From Microbacteriaceae bacterium PS02066 (GTDB lineage: Bacteria > Actinomycetota > Actinomycetes > Actinomycetales > Microbacteriaceae), in assembly GCA_029959545.1 (NCBI GenBank), contig JASCPH010000034.1, positions 1 through 35,792 of the forward strand: DNA of 35,792 nucleotides, written 5' to 3'. This document shows positions 23,854 through 30,915 of the stretch, piece by piece. The position numbers and the translations under genes were made by a program. A model generated the notes under the pieces. That model made no database searches and had not been told where the DNA came from. It saw only the letters and a program-made list of their open reading frames with translations. Within the stretch, counting starts at the first letter, position 1, and every line of letters begins with the position of its first letter.

Positions 23854-23947
23854 GCGCACGGCGCACGGCGCACGACCCACGGCCCGGCCCACCGCCTACG
23901 GCCCGCGACCCACAGCCCGCCGCCCACGACCCACAGCCCGCCGCCCG
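23854..23947. repeat. Short tandem repeats between the two-hairpin copies
   Basis: GCGCACG is repeated three times in a row (23854-23874). A 21-bp unit, CGACCCACAGCCCGCCGCCC plus one base, is repeated twice (23906-23926 and 23927-23947). The remaining bases are related C-rich words (CCCACGGCCC, CCTACGGCCC). The tract looks like a slippage-prone spacer. Confidence 0.7.
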
Positions 23948-24117
23948 CCCGAACTCCTGCGATCCGCCGCATCCCGCCGCCGAACCGGCCCGCACATCCC
24001 GTTTTGCAGGAGTTCGGGCACGCCTCAGCCACATCCGGCCCCACCACCCGCGCCCGCATCCGCACCAGGCGGGCTGGCTGAGTTGCGCACCCCACCCGAA
24101 GCCCGCACCTCAGCGCG
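23947..24117. repeat. Two-hairpin intergenic repeat, copy 2 (~170 bp)
   Basis: This is a direct repeat of 23679-23847. GCCCGAACTCCTGC (23947-23960) pairs with GCAGGAGTTCGGGC (24006-24019). CTCAGCCA (24024-24031) pairs with TGGCTGAG (24075-24082). Stems are conserved while loops vary (CCCCTCGTTC against CATCCCGTTT before the second arm), which argues that base pairing matters. Confidence 0.8.
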
Positions 24118-24141
24118 TACGGACGACGACCCCTGCGCCGC

Positions 24142-24519
24142 TCACGCGCCCGCGGCGCCGCCGTCCTTCGCCGCCCGACGGCGCCGGATCTCCGCCTCCA
24201 GGGCAGCCGCGCGCTCCTCGCGCTCGAGGTCGGCGAGCTGCTGCTCCGTCGTGCGCGTGTCGCGCGGCCGCGGGGCCGGGGCGGGCGCGGCCTCGTCTTT
24301 CGACCAGCGGCGCGGGTCACCGAAGCTCATGGCCTCGCGCCCGCCGCTCCATTCGCGACCGAGCGTGAACCAGAGGATGGAGCCGACGAGCGGCAGCAGC
24401 ACGATGAAGAAGATCCACGCGACCTTCGGCAGGAACCGGATCTGATCGTCTCGGCGCGTGATGGCGTCGATGAGCGCGACCACCATGACGGCAAAGAGGA
24501 GCAGCGCGAGGAACGGCAT
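24142..24519 (-). CDS. PLDc_N-type small membrane protein
   Basis: The 125-residue protein has two membrane helices in hairpin form: MPFLALLLFAVMVVALIDA, then KVAWIFFIVLLPLVGSILWF. Between them lies RRDDQIRFLPK, as in the N-terminal domain of cardiolipin synthases (PLDc_N) and many small actinobacterial membrane proteins. After LGREW the chain is charged and Ala-rich with a predicted coiled coil (EQQLADLEREERAAALEAEI). The HKD phosphodiesterase motifs are absent, so it is not itself a phospholipase. Role unknown. ATG 24519 is chosen because the membrane helix begins there; longer starts would enter the four-arm repeat. Confidence 0.8.
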   Translation of the reverse strand: MPFLALLLFAVMVVALIDAITRRDDQIRFLPKVAWIFFIVLLPLVGSILWFTLGREWSGGREAMSFGDPRRWSKDEAAPAPAPRPRDTRTTEQQLADLEREERAAALEAEIRRRRAAKDGGAAGA

Positions 24520-24584
24520 GCATCCAACGTGCCGCAGCAAGCCGCCGAGCGCAACGGTCGCGCACTCACTCCCTCCTCCTCTTC

Positions 24585-24651
24585 GTCGGAGAAAGCACGC
24601 GTTGTCGGAGGATTCGGCACGGATCGTCCGACAAACGCGCGAATCTCCGAC
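24585..24651. repeat. Four-arm nested palindrome, copy A
   Basis: The arms in order are GTCGGAGAA (24585-24593), GTCGGAGGATTC (24604-24615), GGATCGTCCGAC (24621-24632) and GAATCTCCGAC (24641-24651). The inner pair and outer pair form nested stems. The inner right arm has two changes from copies B and C. CGGCGGATGCG follows, as in copy C. It lies next to the truncated VOC gene. Confidence 0.78.
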
Positions 24652-24698
24652 CGGCGGATGCGCGCAGCCCGCACCCTGCCCTTTCGTTGACACTGACC

Positions 24699-24950
24699 AC
24701 GTCGCCCTCGCTCAGCGACCCCGTGCACGACCGGCGACGCGCAGGGGTGAACCACCTCGCCTTCGCCGTCGACGAGGCTGCCGAGGTCGACGCCACCATG
24801 GCGGATGCGGAGTCACACGGCTGGCGTCCCGTGTACCACGACCGCTATCCGCACGCCGGCGGTCCCGATCACTACGCGGGCTGGCTGGAGAACTCTGCGG
24901 GCTTCAAAGCGGAGATCGTCGCCGACCTCAGTCCTGCTCCTGCTGCATGA
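24699..24950 (+). pseudogene. VOC (glyoxalase-like) protein, C-terminal fragment
   Basis: The frame reads SPSLSDPVHDRRRAGVNHLA, then HGWRPVYHDRYPHAGG and HYAGWLENSAGFKAEIVA, the second half of a vicinal-oxygen-chelate protein with the metal-ligand His and Glu. The first beta-alpha-beta-beta-beta module is missing. The coding sequence begins abruptly about 45 bp after repeat copy A with no ribosome binding site. The last 23 bases overlap the convergent alpha/beta hydrolase gene. Confidence 0.7.
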
Positions 24951-25884
24951 CGCGCGCGTGCGCGGTCTTCCCGCGCGCGACCTCGCGATCGTCGCGGCGC
25001 AGCACGCCGACGAACTCGACGAACCGCGCCGAGAACGCGCGGAACGCCGTGGACAGACTCGTCGGGCGAGGCTCAGGCGTCTCGGCCTCCGCATCCGACA
25101 TGAGGTTGAGCTCACCGTCGGTGTCACGCGGCGTGCGGGCGAAAGCGACGCACAGGCGAGCGACCCCTTCGGCGTGCCCGTGCATGACCGAGTGCGCCGC
25201 ACCGCCGATCTCCCAGGTCGACGCGAACGGGATCTCGCGCGCTGCGCGTTCGACCCAGGCGCGCGGCACCAAGGCATCGTGCTCGCCGCGGATGACGAGC
25301 GTGTGGGCGCGGATGTCGGCGAAGAGCTCCTCGATCGGAAACCTCATCATCTCCGGCAGCACCCGCAGGAACCATCGCGGTCCGCACAGCAGGTAGGCGC
25401 CCACCGCCAGCACCTTGATCTTGAGCGGTTCGTGCCATGTCGACCGAAGAAACCGCAGCGCGAGGCTCGGCAGCCGGCGCGCGGCGGGGTCGACGACCGG
25501 GCCGATCAGCATGAGCGTCGAGATCTCCGGCCACCGCCGCGCGACCTCGCTCACGACCTGCGTGCCCATCGAGTGTCCGACGAGCACGGGGTCCTTGAGA
25601 GCGAGCTCGTCAAGCACCGCCTCCACCGCGTCCGCGTACTGCGCGATCGACATGGCGAACTCCGGATGTGGCACGCCGCCGAACCCGGGCAGGTCGAGCG
25701 CGTGCACCGCGCCGAACTCGTTCAGCTGCGGAGCGAGGCGCTCGAAGTAGGTCGCCGCGACGCCGATCCCCGCGACGAGCACGAAGGAGCGCTCCCCCTC
25801 CGCCCTGATGGAGGAGACGCGTGTATAGGCCGTGCCGCAGGCGACGCGGCGCACCTCGACGACGAGTGCGGACGCTGCCGTCAC
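24928..25884 (-). CDS. Alpha/beta hydrolase
   Basis: This 318-residue enzyme of the alpha/beta hydrolase fold has LVAGIGVAATYFERLAP (oxyanion loop), LDLPGFGGV, and the nucleophile elbow VGHSMGTQV with Ser105. The acid is in RGEHDALVPRAW and the His is probably in GGAAHSVMHGHAEGV. A charged C-terminal tail of about 50 residues (ending MQQEQD) lies beyond the fold. Substrate cannot be told; esterase, lactonase or C-C hydrolase activities share this fold. GTG 25884 overlaps the preceding small ORF by GTGA, suggesting coupled translation. No Shine-Dalgarno is seen. Confidence 0.85.
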   Translation of the reverse strand: MTAASALVVEVRRVACGTAYTRVSSIRAEGERSFVLVAGIGVAATYFERLAPQLNEFGAVHALDLPGFGGVPHPEFAMSIAQYADAVEAVLDELALKDPVLVGHSMGTQVVSEVARRWPEISTLMLIGPVVDPAARRLPSLALRFLRSTWHEPLKIKVLAVGAYLLCGPRWFLRVLPEMMRFPIEELFADIRAHTLVIRGEHDALVPRAWVERAAREIPFASTWEIGGAAHSVMHGHAEGVARLCVAFARTPRDTDGELNLMSDAEAETPEPRPTSLSTAFRAFSARFVEFVGVLRRDDREVARGKTAHARVMQQEQD

Positions 25885-25970
25885 GGCGAGGACACGAACA
25901 TCGAGCCGATGAAGAACAGGAGCGCGAGAGCCGCTACGGCGTTGCCGACCACCACGAGGAACGCCAACAT
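25881..25970 (-). CDS. Possible 29-residue single-helix membrane peptide
   Basis: The frame MLAFLVVVGNAVAALALLFF plus nine residues is one hydrophobic helix. It ends in TGA overlapping the GTG of the hydrolase gene (GTGA). An earlier start at 26036 would add about 22 residues. Overlap with a real gene and clear membrane character support it, but no ribosome binding site or homologue is seen. Confidence 0.35.
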   Translation of the reverse strand: MLAFLVVVGNAVAALALLFFIGSMFVSSP

Positions 25971-26088
25971 CGCAAGCCCGCCGACATCGCAAGCCCCGCC
26001 GACCTCGCGCGACGCGAACGCACGGCCTGCCGCCATCCGCAGTCCGGCTCGACACAGGAGGAGGTGACGACGCTCATACCGATCGAGG

Positions 26089-26721
26089 CTATCGGGCCGC
26101 GCGGCGGGCACGCAGACGTTGCACGAGAAGCATGATCGTCATCAGCAACGCGAACAGCGGCAGCCCCACGGCTCCGAGCGCGAGGAGCGTTCCGGTGCGA
26201 TAGTCGACGTTGCCCATCCGCCCGAGGCCCACGCCACCACCGCCGGCGGTCACGTCGCCGGCCAGCAGGAACTCTCCGTCATACGTGTCGATCCGCGACG
26301 AACACGTGACGGATGCGGCGGCGCCGCCCGCATCCGCGATACTCAGCACGGGCGAGAAGCCGTCGCCGTGGGTCATCCACCACAGCGTGTCGTCCCACCC
26401 CGGCGACGGTACCGACAAGGTGTCGAGGGAACTCCCGTCGACGGTCTCGGCCCGGCACTCGACGAGCCCCAGCAGCGGCGCGGCGCCCGACGCCCACACC
26501 CCCGTCACCCCCTCCGCGGGAAGCTCCACCGTCTGTCCCAGCGGCACCGGCTGCGCCGCGGCGACCGACTGCGACACCGGCACCGCCCACACGGCCCAGA
26601 TGAGTGTGCTCGCCACGACGCACACCCCCACCAGCACCCACAGCAGCTGGGTCCTGTGCCGCATCCGCATCCGCGTCTCCTGCGCCCGGAACGCTTCGTC
26701 GGCGGCGCGCGGATCGGTCAC
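26089..26721 (-). CDS. Membrane protein with two helices and an exported domain
   Basis: This 210-residue protein has a first membrane helix (LLWVLVGVCVVASTLIWAVW, about residues 26-46). An exported domain of about 115 residues follows with two Cys (VECRAE and VTCSS) that may form a disulfide. A second helix (LLALGAVGLPLFALLMTIML) precedes a basic tail. Function unknown. GTG 26721 fits a leaderless start with TACACT six bases upstream. The gene is divergent from the XRE regulator across 125 bp. Confidence 0.7.
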   Translation of the reverse strand: MTDPRAADEAFRAQETRMRMRHRTQLLWVLVGVCVVASTLIWAVWAVPVSQSVAAAQPVPLGQTVELPAEGVTGVWASGAAPLLGLVECRAETVDGSSLDTLSVPSPGWDDTLWWMTHGDGFSPVLSIADAGGAAASVTCSSRIDTYDGEFLLAGDVTAGGGGVGLGRMGNVDYRTGTLLALGAVGLPLFALLMTIMLLVQRLRARRAAR

Positions 26722-26727
26722 GCGTCG

Positions 26728-26839
26728 AGTGTACGGATGCGGCATCGGCCGCCGCTTCGCCCGTGGCACACCGCACCCTCTCGTGACGAGGGAGAATCCG
26801 ATAGCGGCGACGAATCGCAGCGCCCGCCTCACCTAGGCT
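26728..26839. promoter_or_regulatory. Divergent promoters between the membrane protein and the XRE regulator
   Basis: On the minus strand TACACT (26728-26733) is six bases before GTG 26721. On the plus strand TAGGCT (26834-26839) is seven bases before ATG 26847. Both give leaderless transcripts. The regulator may bind in this space and control itself. Confidence 0.5.
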
Positions 26840-26846
26840 GGGGCGC

Positions 26847-27491
26847 ATGAGCGAGCCGCCATCCCCCACCGCCGCCGCCATCGGCCGCGCCGTGCGTGAG
26901 GAGCGCACGCGCCGTCAGCTCTCGACGCGCGCGCTGGCGGCGGCGGCCGGGGTCTCGCAGCCGTTCCTGACCAACGTCGAGAACGGCAGGGTCATGCCCA
27001 GCATCGCCTCGCTCTACAGTCTCGCCGGAGCCCTCGGCGTCTCGGCCGCGGCGCTGCTGCCCGAGCAGCCCATCCGACTCGAGGTCGTCCGCGCCGGCGG
27101 CGGCTCCCGCATCCCGATGCACGGCAGGGACAGAAGCAGCGACGGGAACCGGGATCGCGGCGAGAGCGCGGAGACCTACACGCAACTGATCGCCGGCGCG
27201 CGCGGACGCCAGCTCGGCGCATACCGGTTCGAGCTCGCCCCCGGCTACGAAGACGAGACCTACGCCCACGACGGCGAAGACATCGTGCACCTGCTCTCCG
27301 GCTCCCTGATCTACCGCTACGCCGACCACGACGACGTCGAGCTGCATCCCGGCGACACCCTCTGGGTCGACGCGAACAGCGCGCACTCCTGGATGGTGCC
27401 CGCCGCGCAGACCGGCACGACCGAGCTCCTGCTCATCACCGCCGCGGGCGCGACGCATCGCCACGGCGCGGATGCGGGCGCTGAGCGATAA
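26847..27491 (+). CDS. XRE-family transcriptional regulator with C-terminal cupin
   Basis: This 214-residue regulator has an HTH_3 DNA-binding domain (about residues 12-66; LSTRALAAAAGVSQPFLTNV, then ENGRVMPSIASLYSLAGALG). A cupin domain (about 125-205) carries YEDETYAHDGEDIVHLLSG, DVELHPGDTLWVDAN and AHSW, with His/Glu ligands of the cupin pocket. Such proteins sense a small ligand and usually repress nearby metabolic or efflux genes. The monooxygenase gene begins 72 bp downstream on the same strand, and a divergent membrane protein lies upstream; either may be a target. Confidence 0.88.
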   Translation: MSEPPSPTAAAIGRAVREERTRRQLSTRALAAAAGVSQPFLTNVENGRVMPSIASLYSLAGALGVSAAALLPEQPIRLEVVRAGGGSRIPMHGRDRSSDGNRDRGESAETYTQLIAGARGRQLGAYRFELAPGYEDETYAHDGEDIVHLLSGSLIYRYADHDDVELHPGDTLWVDANSAHSWMVPAAQTGTTELLLITAAGATHRHGADAGAER

Positions 27492-27551
27492 CTCACACGA
27501 ATCGTTACATCGACGGCGAGCGGCGGTCACACCCGCGAAACACGCGGTTCC

Positions 27552-27557
27552 TAGCGT
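27552..27557 (+). promoter_or_regulatory. -10 box (TAGCGT) for the monooxygenase gene
   Basis: TAGCGT is six bases before ATG 27564, predicting a leaderless transcript separate from the XRE regulator gene. Confidence 0.5.
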
Positions 27558-27563
27558 GGCCGC

Positions 27564-28934
27564 ATGCCCACCAAACAGCTCGTCCTCGGCGCGTTCGAGG
27601 AGTTCACCCCCAACTTCATCGGCAACAGCTGGCACCACGAGCGCGGCGACACCGCCGCCTTCGCCACGCTTGAGTTCTGGACCGACATGGTCACCAAGCT
27701 GGATGCGGCGGGCTTCGACTTCTTCTTCATGGCCGAGGCCATCGGCTACCCCATGAACGACGCCGGCGAGGTGCCGGAGGCCGTCATCCGCGAGGCCGTG
27801 CAGTTCCCCGTGCACGATCCGCTCACGATCATGTCGGCGCTGGCGGCGGCGACTCCTCGCATCGGCTTCGTGGCCACCGCATCCACCACCGCGCAGCAGC
27901 CCCTGCTGAACGCGCGCACGTTCACGACGCTCGACCACCTGACTGGCGGGCGCATCGGCTGGAACATCGTCACGAGCGACAACCAGCAGGCTCTCGTGCG
28001 GCTGCTGGGCCGCACGCAGGTCACCCCGCACGACGAGCGCTACGCCGCCGCGACAGAGTTCGTCGACCTCGACCTGGAACTCTGGGAGGGCGCCTGGGAA
28101 GACGACGCCGTCCGCGCCGACAAGAAGAACAAGGTGTTCGCCGATCCGAGCAAGGTGCACCGCATCCGCCGCGACGGCACGTACTTCACCTTCGACGGTT
28201 ACTTCCCCGCGACGCCGTCGCCGCAGCGTACGCCCACCTTGTTCCAAGCGGGCACCTCCGAGGCGGGTACGACCTTCGCCGCGCAGTACGCCGAGTGCGT
28301 GTTCACGCAGGACCGCAACGCCGCACGCCTCGCGGCGGGCATCGCGCGCCTGCGTCAGAAGGCCGTGGATGCGGGGCGCCCCGCCTCATCCATCAAGGTC
28401 GTCAACGGCGCGTCGTTCATCATCGCCGACACCGAGGAAGAGGCCCAGCGCCTGCGCGCCGAACTCAACACGACGGCCACCCGCGAGGCCACGGCGGCGC
28501 TCTTCCTGGGGTGGTCGGGGGTGGATCTCGCCCAGCTCGACCCCGAGGCGACCCTCGACGACGTCTCGACGGAGGTCGGCCACACGATGCTCGCGATGTG
28601 GCGCAACCCCGACGGCACGAGCCCGACGATCGGCGAGATCCTCGACTCGCTGCCCTCGACCTTCGGCGGCATGAAGTTCACCGGCACCGTCACCTCCGTC
28701 GCCGACCAGGTCGAGGCGTTCGTGGCCGAGACCGACGTCGACGGCTTCCTCGTCGAGAACTGGTACGGCGGCATCGAGGGCTACACGGAGTTCACCGACC
28801 AGCTCATGCCGGAGCTGCGCCGCCGGGGCCTGCTGCCCGAGACGCCCCGCACCGGAACGCTCCGCGAGATGCTCACCGACGCCGACGGCCCGCGCCTTCC
28901 CGACTGGCACCCGGCCGCCCGCTACCGGCGCTGA
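27564..28934 (+). CDS. LLM-class flavin-dependent monooxygenase (NtaA/SnaA/DszA type)
   Basis: This 456-residue enzyme belongs to the bacterial-luciferase-like family. LEFWTDMVTKLDAAGFDFFF and MAEA open the barrel. ATPRIGFVATASTTAQQP and LDHLTGGRIGWNIVTSDNQQ are the FMN-binding segments of the NtaA/DszA subgroup, and PTLFQAGTSEAGTTFAAQYA is the late conserved block. It uses FMNH2 from a separate reductase and O2 to oxidise a substrate such as a sulfone, amine or ring. The substrate is unknown. The flavin-reductase-like gene at 18277 is too distant to be assigned as partner. The XRE-cupin gene upstream may regulate it. Confidence 0.9.
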   Translation: MPTKQLVLGAFEEFTPNFIGNSWHHERGDTAAFATLEFWTDMVTKLDAAGFDFFFMAEAIGYPMNDAGEVPEAVIREAVQFPVHDPLTIMSALAAATPRIGFVATASTTAQQPLLNARTFTTLDHLTGGRIGWNIVTSDNQQALVRLLGRTQVTPHDERYAAATEFVDLDLELWEGAWEDDAVRADKKNKVFADPSKVHRIRRDGTYFTFDGYFPATPSPQRTPTLFQAGTSEAGTTFAAQYAECVFTQDRNAARLAAGIARLRQKAVDAGRPASSIKVVNGASFIIADTEEEAQRLRAELNTTATREATAALFLGWSGVDLAQLDPEATLDDVSTEVGHTMLAMWRNPDGTSPTIGEILDSLPSTFGGMKFTGTVTSVADQVEAFVAETDVDGFLVENWYGGIEGYTEFTDQLMPELRRRGLLPETPRTGTLREMLTDADGPRLPDWHPAARYRR

Positions 28935-28983
28935 CCCGCGCCGGGTTTCCCGCATCCGCCGGCCTCCCGCATCCGTTCGAGGC

Positions 28984-29050
28984 GTCGGAGAATACGGCGG
29001 ATGTCGGAGGATTCCGCGCGCATCCTCCGACATCCGCGTGAATCTCCGAC
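28984..29050. repeat. Four-arm nested palindrome, copy B
   Basis: The arms are GTCGGAGAAT (28984-28993), GTCGGAGGATTC (29003-29014), CATCCTCCGAC (29021-29031) and GAATCTCCGAC (29040-29050). It lies between the convergent monooxygenase and DUF2255 genes, about 50 bp from one stop and 26 bp from the other, where it could terminate both transcripts. Confidence 0.8.
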
Positions 29051-29076
29051 GTTCAACGGACGTCGGCCCGGGACGC

Positions 29077-29487
29077 TCAGGCGGGGCGGACGACGAGGGT
29101 GTGCTCGAGCGAGTCGGCGCTGACCACCGGCGGGACGTGCTCGGGGAAGTCGGCGGCATACTTCGCCTCGTAGGCGGCGGAGACCGCATCCTGCACCGGG
29201 TCGTCGGCGGCCACGCGCTCGAACGCCACCGCGACCCGCGGGTCGTCGAGGGCCGCCACCGGATCCTGCTCGGCGCGCGCGCCGTCGGCGAGCGTGAACG
29301 CCGCCGGACGCCCCGACACCGCACGGCGGAACCACGCCGTCTTCTCGCCGTAGGCGGCGCGCACGTAGGCGGCATCGCCGACGACGACGGCCCAGATCGG
29401 GGTGGCGACGGCAGTGCCGTCGCGGCGGGGCGTGACGACGGTCACGGTGGAGGTGGCAGCGAGGTGGGCGAGCAGCGCATCCGTCAT
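29077..29487 (-). CDS. DUF2255 family protein
   Basis: The 136-residue protein shows TVTVVTPRRDGTAVATPIWA, VVGDAAYVRAAYGEKTAWFR and an AAYEAKYAADFP segment near the end. This is the pattern of DUF2255, a small split-barrel group related to pyridoxamine-phosphate-oxidase-like and F420/flavin-binding proteins. It may bind a flavin-type cofactor; no activity can be named. ATG 29487 has TAGGCT seven bases upstream (29495-29500 on the plus strand as AGCCTA), so it is probably leaderless. Confidence 0.8.
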   Translation of the reverse strand: MTDALLAHLAATSTVTVVTPRRDGTAVATPIWAVVVGDAAYVRAAYGEKTAWFRRAVSGRPAAFTLADGARAEQDPVAALDDPRVAVAFERVAADDPVQDAVSAAYEAKYAADFPEHVPPVVSADSLEHTLVVRPA

Positions 29488-29501
29488 GCCCCCGAGCCTA
29501 G

Positions 29502-29838
29502 GGCGCGCCCGCCGCTGCCGTCCGGGCGCTGCGCAACCACCGCGACCTCACTGTCGCCATGAACAACCTCCGAGTCCCCGCCGAGATCCCGCCGAGCGTG
29601 TTCCGCGACGTCTACGTCTTCGGCGGGGCGGTACGCACCATCACCCAGGCGACGACCGGACCGGCGAGCCTCGCCATGACCTCGGCCGCACCGGATGTGG
29701 ACATCCGCGCCGACATCGCCTTCGCCGCGATGGGCGCGGTGGACGCATCCGGATACTCCGCAGCCAACCTCGGCGACTCGACGATGATGGCCGCGATGGA
29801 TCCAGCGCGCCGATCGCACCGCGTGCTGCCGGCTCGTC
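29502..29838 (+). pseudogene. DeoR-family regulator, internal fragment
   Basis: The frame reads VRALRNHRDLTVAMNNLRVP, then FRDVYVFGGAVRTITQATTG and VDIRADIAFAAMGAVDASGY, then SAANLGDSTMMAAM. This is the effector (DeoRC) domain of sugar-responsive DeoR repressors. The N-terminal HTH is missing; the frame meets a TAG at 29499-29501 inside the DUF2255 promoter. After MMAAM the frame is lost, although RADRT can still be read in another frame up to repeat copy C. It is therefore truncated at both ends. The long frame that runs on from it into the glycosyltransferase at 30048 is accidental. Confidence 0.7.
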
Positions 29839-29839
29839 C

Positions 29840-29925
29840 GGTCGGAGAAAACGCCCCGCCTCGGAGGTTTCGGCCCGAATCCTCCGATCTTCGTGCGATT
29901 CTCCGACATTCGTGCGCTCCTCCGA
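29840..29925. repeat. Four-arm nested palindrome, copy C
   Basis: The arms are GTCGGAGAA (29840-29848), TCGGAGGTTTC (29860-29870), GAATCCTCCGA (29876-29886) and GATTCTCCGAC (29896-29906). An extra fifth arm, CTCCTCCGAC (29916-29925), follows, then CGGCGGATGCG as in copy A. It directly follows the DeoR remnant. From 29931 to 30034 no gene is supported. Confidence 0.78.
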
Positions 29926-30034
29926 CCGGCGGATGCGGCCCAGCCGAACCACGGATGCGGCCCGCGACGCGAGCGGCTGCCGGCTCGCGGGAAGCCGACG
30001 AGCGCAAGGGGTCAGCGGGGGTCCGGAACGGACT

Positions 30035-30040
30035 TATGCT
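30035..30040 (+). promoter_or_regulatory. -10 box (TATGCT) for the GT2-like gene
   Basis: TATGCT is seven bases before ATG 30048. This decides the start, since an upstream ATG at 30036 lies inside the -10 box itself. Confidence 0.55.
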
Positions 30041-30047
30041 GAGCGCG

Positions 30048-30728
30048 ATGTCCACAGCTCTCGTTCCCCCCGTCGAGGTCGTGATCCCCTGGCGGGACGC
30101 GCCGACTCGCCGCGCACCGTTCGCTCTCGTCCGCCGCTGGTACGAGACCCATCTGCCCGAGGCGTCGGTGCGCACGATCGACACCGACGACGACGTGTTC
30201 GTGCTCGCCGCCTGCCGCAACCTCGCGATGCGCACCTCGCATCCGGATGCGGTCGTCGTGATCGGCGACGCCGATACCCTCCCCGAGGCGGAGCCGCTGC
30301 GCGCCGCGATCTCCGCTGCCCGCACGAGCGGACGAGTGCACCTGCCGTACGACGAGTACCGCTGGCTCGGCGCGAGCGGTTCGGCCGAGTACGCGGCGGG
30401 CACACCGCTTGTCGAGTGCACCGTCGAGCAGTTCGTCGACGGAGCCTGCTCCGGCGTCTACGTGGCGACCCCGCAGACCTGGTTCGCGCACGGCGGGCAG
30501 GACGAGGCGTTCCGCGGATGGGGCTTCGAAGACGCCGCCTGGTACCTCACCCACCAGGCCGTGCTGGGCGAGCCGCCGCGCCGCCACGCCGGCCGCGTCT
30601 ACGCGCTGCACCACGCGGCCGAGCAGCGCGTCGGCCCCGGGTACGAGGCCAACGAGGCCCGCATGGGTCTTTACCGAGCCGCGGCAAGCGACCCCGGCGC
30701 CATCGCGCGCCTCATCGGCATCTCCTGA
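30048..30728 (+). CDS. GT2-type / galactosyltransferase-like glycosyltransferase
   Basis: The 226-residue protein begins VEVVIPWRDAPTRRAPFALV, as in GT-A enzymes. It has a DxD-type site in VVVIGDADTLPEAEPLRAAI. FVDGACSGVYVATPQTWFAH, HGGQDEAFRGWGFEDAAWYL and HAGRVYALHHAAEQRV match the galactosyltransferase C-terminal (PF02709-like) module with the catalytic ED. It would transfer a sugar from a nucleotide donor in the cytosol. It is short for the family and ends right after this module. It converges with the GT1 gene across a repeat-rich gap. Its target polymer is unknown. Confidence 0.85.
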   Translation: MSTALVPPVEVVIPWRDAPTRRAPFALVRRWYETHLPEASVRTIDTDDDVFVLAACRNLAMRTSHPDAVVVIGDADTLPEAEPLRAAISAARTSGRVHLPYDEYRWLGASGSAEYAAGTPLVECTVEQFVDGACSGVYVATPQTWFAHGGQDEAFRGWGFEDAAWYLTHQAVLGEPPRRHAGRVYALHHAAEQRVGPGYEANEARMGLYRAAASDPGAIARLIGIS

Positions 30729-30732
30729 TCGG

Positions 30733-30871
30733 CACAGAGCCACCTCGCCGATCTGCACAGCGCCACCTCGCCGAGCGAGCATCCGTTCATCGAACGAGCA
30801 CGCGATCGGATGCTCGCTCGGCGATCGGATGCTCGCTCGCGAAAGGGGCTCGGCACAGAGCCACCTCGCCG
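30733..30871. repeat. Inverted and direct repeats between convergent glycosyltransferase genes
   Basis: CGAGCGAGCATCCG (30772-30785) pairs perfectly with CGGATGCTCGCTCG at 30807-30820 and again at 30826-30839. The last two belong to a 19-bp tandem duplication, GCGATCGGATGCTCGCTCG. The word GCACAGAGCCACCTCGCCGA occurs at the left edge (from 30733) and right edge (to about 30871), with a third partial copy between. Alternative hairpins could terminate both genes. Confidence 0.75.
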
Positions 30872-30915
30872 ACCGGCACAGCGGGCTCGGCGCAGCGGGT
30901 TCAGCGCGAGCGGGT

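Noticed and set aside
23679..24117. Possible CRISPR array
   Set aside because: Only two long copies with internal hairpins and unequal low-complexity spacing; no regular short repeat-spacer pattern and no cas genes.
29559..30047. N-terminal extension of the GT2-like protein
   Set aside because: It passes through a DeoR remnant and repeat copy C, and a -10 box lies directly before ATG 30048.
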